This document shows, piece after piece, positions 5,902 through 8,999 of a stretch of DNA of 8,999 nt (its first letter is position 1; each line of letters begins with the position of its first letter). The translations under genes and the position numbers were made by a program. This DNA comes from an uncultured Rhodanobacter sp. (GTDB taxonomy: Bacteria > Pseudomonadota > Gammaproteobacteria > Xanthomonadales > Rhodanobacteraceae). The notes beneath the pieces were generated by a model. It did not search any database, was not told the origin of the DNA, and saw only the letters and a program-made list of their open reading frames with translations. The DNA lies in NCBI GenBank assembly GCA_903827735.1, contig CAIKJM010000645.1, forward strand, positions 1-8,999, given 5' to 3'.

Positions 5902-6705
5902 TCAGCTGTCGATGCCGCGATGCAGGATCAATTCGAGCACGAACTTCGAGCCGAAAAAAGCCAGCAGCAGCACGGCCATGCCGATCAAGGTGAGATTGAC
6001 CGCGCGCTGGCCACGCCAGCCGTGACGCCAGCGGCCATACAGAAGCAGGCCGAAGACCAGCCACGCGACGATCGATAGCACGGTCTTGTGCGCCAGGTGC
6101 TGGCTGAAAAGGTTGTCGACAAACAGCGCGCCGGTGATCAAGGTCAGCGTCAGCAGCAGGAAACCCGCGGCAATCAGCCGGAACAGCAGCGTTTCGGTCA
6201 AGGTCAGCGGCGGCAGCGCGCGCATCCACGGACTGAACTGGCGATGGCGCAGCGCGCGTTCCTGCACCGCCAGCAGAATTGCCAACACGGCCGCCATCGA
6301 GAGCACGCTGAAGGCGATGAGGGCCACCGTCACGTGCAGCTTGATCTGCCAGTCCATCGGGTGGGGCAGGGTCGGCGGCGCGATAAAGCTGTCGACAAAA
6401 ACCAGCAGTGCCGTCAGCGGAAATACGATCACGCCCAGCGCCGCGACCGGGCGTGAAAGATTCACCAGCAGGGTCAGCGTCGCCACCACGAACGCCACCA
6501 GCGAAAGCGCGGCAAAAAAGTGCAGATCCAGCGCGCCGCGGTGGGCGCCGAGAAGAATGGCGGCATGCAGCACCACGGCGCTGCCGGCGAGCCCGAGCGC
6601 CAGCCGGTTCAGCGGCTGGCCGCCGTTAAACAATGGCCGTGCCAGCGCCGCTGAGGCAGCGAGATAAAGCACGATGGCGAACGCGGCGAGGGTGTGGATG
6701 AGCAT
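5902..6705 (-). CDS. ypjD: CcsA/YpjD-family inner-membrane cytochrome c assembly-type protein
   Basis: The product is a 267-residue integral membrane protein with about eight hydrophobic segments (roughly 5-22, 36-54, 63-82, 88-108, 122-147, 174-196, 207-224, 237-258). It belongs to the CcsA/CcmC/HemX-related family, whose members handle heme during cytochrome maturation. Histidines in QIKLHVTVA (H124) and HLAHKTVLS (H203, H206) fall where family members place possible heme ligands. The ending WRGQRAVNLTLIGMAVLLL and FGSKFVLELIL is typical of YpjD proteins found next to ffh in gammaproteobacteria. I chose ATG 6705 because MLIHTLAAFAIVLYLA is the family-like start. A GTG at 6723 in frame is possible, and neither start has a clear ribosome binding site. 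The gene diverges from ffh and converges with radA. The exact substrate is unknown. Confidence 0.85.
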   Translation of the reverse strand: MLIHTLAAFAIVLYLAASAALARPLFNGGQPLNRLALGLAGSAVVLHAAILLGAHRGALDLHFFAALSLVAFVVATLTLLVNLSRPVAALGVIVFPLTALLVFVDSFIAPPTLPHPMDWQIKLHVTVALIAFSVLSMAAVLAILLAVQERALRHRQFSPWMRALPPLTLTETLLFRLIAAGFLLLTLTLITGALFVDNLFSQHLAHKTVLSIVAWLVFGLLLYGRWRHGWRGQRAVNLTLIGMAVLLLAFFGSKFVLELILHRGIDS

Positions 6706-6760
6706 AGGCCGGAAGTGTCGCACAGGCTTTGCGGCACGTGCAGACAGCGGGCATCGATCC

Positions 6761-6777
6761 GTCCGCTATAATCGGAC
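6761..6777 (+). promoter_or_regulatory. Putative ffh promoter -10 region within a small palindrome
   Basis: A perfect TATAAT lies at 6767-6772, placing a start near 6779 and giving a leader of only about 22 nt before ffh. GTCCG (6761-6765) and CGGAC (6773-6777) flank the -10 as perfect inverted arms. No good -35 is visible at the expected spacing, so the promoter may depend on other contacts. The symmetric site could also serve the divergent ypjD gene. Confidence 0.5.
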
Positions 6778-6801
6778 ACTTTCCTGTTCGCCGGTCCTGT
6801 C

Positions 6802-8205
6802 ATGTTCGAGTCGCTCAGCCAACGCCTTTCCACCACCGTCAATCGCCTCCGCGGCCGCGGCCGGTTGACCGAGGAAAACATCCGCGAGTCGCTGCGCGAA
6901 GTGCGCATCGCTCTCTTGGAAGCCGACGTCGCGCTGCCCGTGGTGCAGGCGCTGATCCAGCGCATCAAGGTGCGTGCGGTCGGCCAGGACGTGATGAAGA
7001 GCCTGAGTCCGGGCCAGGCCCTGGTGAAAGTCGTCAGCGACGAGCTGACCACGGTGATGGGCACCGCCAATACCGAACTGAACCTGGCCCAGCAGCCGCC
7101 GGCGGTTGTTTTGCTAGCCGGCCTGCAGGGTGCCGGTAAAACCACCACGGTGGCCAAGCTGGCGCGCCTGCTGACTGAGCGCAAGAAGAAAAAGGTGATG
7201 GTGGTGAGCTGCGACGTCTACCGTCCGGCCGCGATCGAACAGCTGCGCACGCTGGCCGAGCAGGTCGGGGTGAAGTTCTTCCCGTCGGACGCGTCGCAGA
7301 GTCCGGTCGACATCGCCAAGGCCGCGATCGCCGCGGCCAAGCGCGAAGTGATCGACGTGCTGCTGGTCGATACCGCCGGCCGTCTGGCCGTCGACGAAGC
7401 GATGATGGCCGAGATCAAGGCGCTGCACTCGGCGATCAATCCGATCGAGACCTTGTTTGTGGTCGACTCGATGACCGGCCAGGATGCCGCCACCACGGCG
7501 AAGGCGTTCAGCGAGGCGCTGCCGCTGACCGGCGTGATCCTGACCAAGACCGATGGCGACGCCCGCGGCGGCGCGGCGCTGTCGGTGCGCTACATCACCG
7601 GCCGGCCGATCAAGTTTCTCGGTGCGGGCGAAAAGACCGATGCGCTCGAGCCGTTCCATCCCGATCGTCTGGCCCAGCGCATCCTCGGCATGGGCGACGT
7701 GCTGTCGCTGGTCGAGGAAGTCGAGCGCAAGGTCGATCAGGAAAAGGCCCAGAAGCTCGCCCAGAAGGTGATGAAGGGCAAGCGCTTCGACTTGAACGAC
7801 ATGAAGGATCAGCTCGAGCAGATGGGCAATATGGGCGGTCTCGCCGGCTTGATGGACAAGCTGCCCGGTGTTTCCAGCCTGCCGGACAGCGTGAAGTCCA
7901 AGGTCAACGACGGCGAGATGAAGCGCATGATCGCCATCATCAGCTCGATGACCAAGAAAGAGCGCCGCCATCCCGATCTGCTGAACGGCTCGCGCCGCGC
8001 CCGCGTGGCGCGCGGCTCCGGCACCCAGCCGGCCGACGTCAACCGCCTGCTCAAGCAGTACATGCAGATGGAAAAGATGATGTCCAAGCTGTCCAAGGGC
8101 GGCACCAAGGGCCTGATGCTCCAGATGCGCGGCGCGATGAAGGGCATGGGTGGCATGGGCGGCATGGGCGGCATGGGCGGTGGCGGCTTGCCGCCGATGC
8201 GCTGA
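6802..8205 (+). CDS. ffh: Signal recognition particle protein Ffh
   Basis: Ffh is the SRP54 GTPase that, with 4.5S RNA and FtsY, delivers nascent inner-membrane proteins to the translocon. The 467-residue protein has the N domain (1-95), then the G domain with GLQGAGKTTT (107-116), DVYRPAA (138-144), DTAGR (190-194), TKTDGDARGG (248-257) and GAGEK (274-278). The methionine-rich M domain (about 325-467) binds signal peptides and SRP RNA; its RNA-binding NGSRRARVARGSG is at 395-407. The C-terminus is a GGM repeat encoded by a 9-bp tandem repeat. ATG 6802 is the family start (MFESLSQRLS), though no clear ribosome binding site precedes it. The 4.5S RNA gene is not in this window. It is separated from rpsP by 226 nt, whereas in many relatives ffh and rpsP are simply neighbours without shared transcription. 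Confidence 0.98.
   Translation: MFESLSQRLSTTVNRLRGRGRLTEENIRESLREVRIALLEADVALPVVQALIQRIKVRAVGQDVMKSLSPGQALVKVVSDELTTVMGTANTELNLAQQPPAVVLLAGLQGAGKTTTVAKLARLLTERKKKKVMVVSCDVYRPAAIEQLRTLAEQVGVKFFPSDASQSPVDIAKAAIAAAKREVIDVLLVDTAGRLAVDEAMMAEIKALHSAINPIETLFVVDSMTGQDAATTAKAFSEALPLTGVILTKTDGDARGGAALSVRYITGRPIKFLGAGEKTDALEPFHPDRLAQRILGMGDVLSLVEEVERKVDQEKAQKLAQKVMKGKRFDLNDMKDQLEQMGNMGGLAGLMDKLPGVSSLPDSVKSKVNDGEMKRMIAIISSMTKKERRHPDLLNGSRRARVARGSGTQPADVNRLLKQYMQMEKMMSKLSKGGTKGLMLQMRGAMKGMGGMGGMGGMGGGGLPPMR
8143..8178 (+). repeat. 9-bp tandem repeat, four copies, in the ffh 3' end
   Basis: Four head-to-tail units of GGCATGGGY (8143-8151, 8152-8160, 8161-8169, 8170-8178) encode the Gly-Gly-Met tail of Ffh. 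The unit is a multiple of three, so gain or loss of units by slippage keeps the frame and would only change tail length. Confidence 0.85.
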
Positions 8206-8306
8206 TCAATCTTGGGGTTGAGAGGCGAGAGTCGAGTGCACTAAAGTCGATTTCCAGCACGAACGGGCGAAAAGAAACCTCTGGATCGCCATAACATCCG
8301 GTACTT

Positions 8307-8332
8307 CGCCCTCGCTACTCGTCCCTCGTCCC
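8307..8332 (+). repeat. CTCGT-rich dispersed intergenic repeat, copy 2
   Basis: This matches 241-266 at 23 of 26 positions in the same orientation and lies about 100 bp before rpsP. A looser inverted partner rich in GCGAG/TCGAG occurs at 8222-8236 just after ffh. The rest of the 226-nt ffh-rpsP gap contains no gene, and I see no intrinsic terminator for ffh in it, only a weak 5-bp stem at 8207-8220 lacking a T-run. Confidence 0.5.
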
Positions 8333-8340
8333 CGTAACTC

Positions 8341-8368
8341 TTCCCTTTTCCCCAAAAACCGCTAAAAT
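8341..8368 (+). promoter_or_regulatory. Putative rpsP promoter
   Basis: TAAAAT at 8363-8368 in the context CCGCTAAAATG is a good -10; the ffh -10 shares the GCTA-AAT pattern. A weak -35 TTCCCT (8341-8346) lies 16 bp upstream. Transcription would begin near 8375, immediately before the leader hairpins. Confidence 0.45.
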
Positions 8369-8380
8369 GCCCCGTTTACC

Positions 8381-8415
8381 GCGCACGTCTCTCGTGCGCC
8401 TGCCGATATCCGGCA
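8381..8415 (+). promoter_or_regulatory. Two tandem hairpins in the rpsP leader
   Basis: GCGCACG (8381-8387) pairs perfectly with CGTGCGC (8393-8399) around a 5-nt loop. Immediately after, TGCCG (8401-8405) pairs with CGGCA (8411-8415) around ATATC. The second stem ends five nt before the GGAG ribosome binding site at 8421-8424. Such placement suggests translational control, possibly by S16 or another operon product, but no known gammaproteobacterial rpsP leader family is recognised. Confidence 0.45.
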
Positions 8416-8431
8416 ATTCTGGAGCTTTACT

Positions 8432-8686
8432 ATGGTCAAGATTCGTCTTTCGCGCGGCGGCGCCAAGGGCCGTCCGTTCTACCACGTTGTCGTCACCGAT
8501 CAGCGCAACAAGCGCGACGGCCGCAACATCGAGAACATCGGCTACTACAACCCGGTTGCGGCAGGCAAGGACAAGCGCCTTGAGCTGAATGTCGATCGCG
8601 TCAAGGAATGGGTCGGCAAGGGCGCCCAGCTGAGCGACAAAGTTGCCGCGCTGGTGAAGGAAGCCGGTAAGCAGCAGGCTGCCTGA
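8432..8686 (+). CDS. rpsP: 30S ribosomal protein S16
   Basis: The 84-residue protein is S16, an early-assembling 30S protein that stabilises the 16S rRNA 5' domain. It begins with the conserved MVKIRLSRGGAKGRPFYHVVV, followed by DGRNIENIGYYNP and the DRVKEWVGKGAQLSDKV region. Its length is usual (80-90). ATG 8432 has GGAG at 8421-8424. It heads the classical rpsP-rimM-trmD-rplS operon; rimM starts two bases after its stop. Confidence 0.97.
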   Translation: MVKIRLSRGGAKGRPFYHVVVTDQRNKRDGRNIENIGYYNPVAAGKDKRLELNVDRVKEWVGKGAQLSDKVAALVKEAGKQQAA

Positions 8687-8688
8687 GC

Positions 8689-8999
8689 GTGAGTGAATCC
8701 GGTCGGCGCGTCCTTATCGGACGCATCGTCGGACTGTACGGCGTGCAAGGTTGGCTCAAGATCGAATCCTGGGCCGAGCCGCGTATGAAGATCTTCGATT
8801 ACCAGCCGTGGCTGCTCAGCACAGAGTCCGGCACGGAAACGCAGATCGCGGGTGCAAAAGGTCGTCAACAGGGCAAGGGCATGGTGGCCCAACTGCCAGG
8901 TATCGACGATCGCTGCACTCGTACACCGAGTAGTTTGGTAGTTCGCGCGGATAGGTGTAGTGCTCGACATTCGGATGCAGCTTTTCGTAAAGCAACGCG
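8689..8999 (+). CDS. rimM: 16S rRNA-processing protein RimM, 5' part; recognisable only to about 8913
   Basis: RimM binds S19 and assists 30S maturation. From GTG 8689, two bases after the rpsP stop, the first 75 codons read like RimM: RRVLIGRIVGLYGVQGWLKI, EPRMKIFDYQPWLL, and GAKGRQQGKGMVAQLPGIDDR. After codon 75 the family would continue with a run such as D-A-E-A-L-x-G and the linker to the PRC barrel. The frame instead reads CTRTPSSLVVRADRC and onward to the window end, with no resemblance to RimM and no recovery in another forward frame. The frame stays open by chance or because it shadows a reverse-strand gene. I infer a junction or assembly chimera near 8888-8913 rather than a functional truncated gene. 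GTG is accepted because it gives the family N-terminus and tight coupling to rpsP. Confidence 0.8.
   Translation, partial: MSESGRRVLIGRIVGLYGVQGWLKIESWAEPRMKIFDYQPWLLSTESGTETQIAGAKGRQQGKGMVAQLPGIDDRCTRTPSSLVVRADRCSARHSDAAFRKAT
8888..8999 (-). other. Reverse-strand coding-like fragment of another gene at the window end
   Basis: Reading from base 8998 leftwards, a frame gives ALLYEKLHPNVEHY, then TYPRELPNYSVYEC, then SDRRYLAVG. This is far more protein-like than the forward frame over the same bases. The segment P-x-Y-x-V-Y-E-C-x-D-x-R-Y-L-A-V-G resembles the conserved mid-region of family III CoA-transferases (CaiB/BaiF, alpha-methylacyl-CoA racemase type). That identification is tentative because fewer than 40 residues are available. 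Left of 8888 the frame turns into the antisense of rimM and hits a stop near 8819. Confidence 0.4.

Noticed and set aside
6706..6723. GTG start for ypjD at 6723
   Set aside because: The six extra residues are polar and basic and lack support; ATG 6705 starts directly with the first membrane segment as in relatives.
7114..7971. Reverse-strand open frame (285 codons) within ffh
   Set aside because: Antisense shadow of the Ffh G domain with no domain signature.

Overview
The window is an ordinary-looking, high-GC chromosomal segment of a gammaproteobacterium. The gene order rpsF-rpsR-rplI-dnaB-alr-radA, then ypjD on the opposite strand, then ffh-rpsP-rimM, together with the protein sequences, points to the Xanthomonadales (Lysobacterales). 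A Rhodanobacteraceae-type genome (Dyella, Rhodanobacter and relatives) is my best guess. The genus cannot be fixed from the sequence alone. There is no sign of phage, insertion sequence, CRISPR array, tRNA or defence gene; nearly every gene is core housekeeping.

Layout. Positions 1-168 hold the 3' end of a HesB/IscA-type iron-sulfur carrier gene. A 247-nt gap follows, with a dispersed CTCGT-rich repeat, a plausible sigma70 promoter and a structured leader. Next comes the ribosomal operon rpsF-rpsR-rplI (416-1657), which lacks the priB gene that enterobacteria carry between rpsF and rpsR, and which ends at a textbook UUCG-loop terminator (1686-1714). The 180-nt dnaB upstream region carries two DnaA-box sequences 21 bp apart and a second hairpin-plus-T6 element just before the dnaB ribosome binding site. 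dnaB, alr and radA follow in the same direction. radA meets ypjD tail to tail with no base between their stop codons. ypjD and ffh diverge from a 96-nt region containing a perfect TATAAT. After ffh comes a 226-nt gap with a second copy of the CTCGT-rich repeat and a promoter with a two-hairpin leader, then rpsP and the start of rimM.

How the genes work together. The window groups translation (S6, S18, L9, S16, the 30S maturation factor RimM), replication and recombination (DnaB helicase, RadA branch-migration helicase), cell wall precursor supply (alanine racemase), co-translational membrane targeting (Ffh/SRP) and a heme/cytochrome assembly-type membrane protein. 

No new multi-gene system is visible. 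The points worth attention are non-coding or structural: the DnaA boxes and terminator-like leader of dnaB, the structured leaders of rpsF and rpsP, the hairpin cluster between rpsR and rplI, a 26-bp repeat shared by the two ribosomal promoter regions, and an apparent chimeric junction near 8888-8913. There rimM stops resembling RimM and the opposite strand becomes coding-like.
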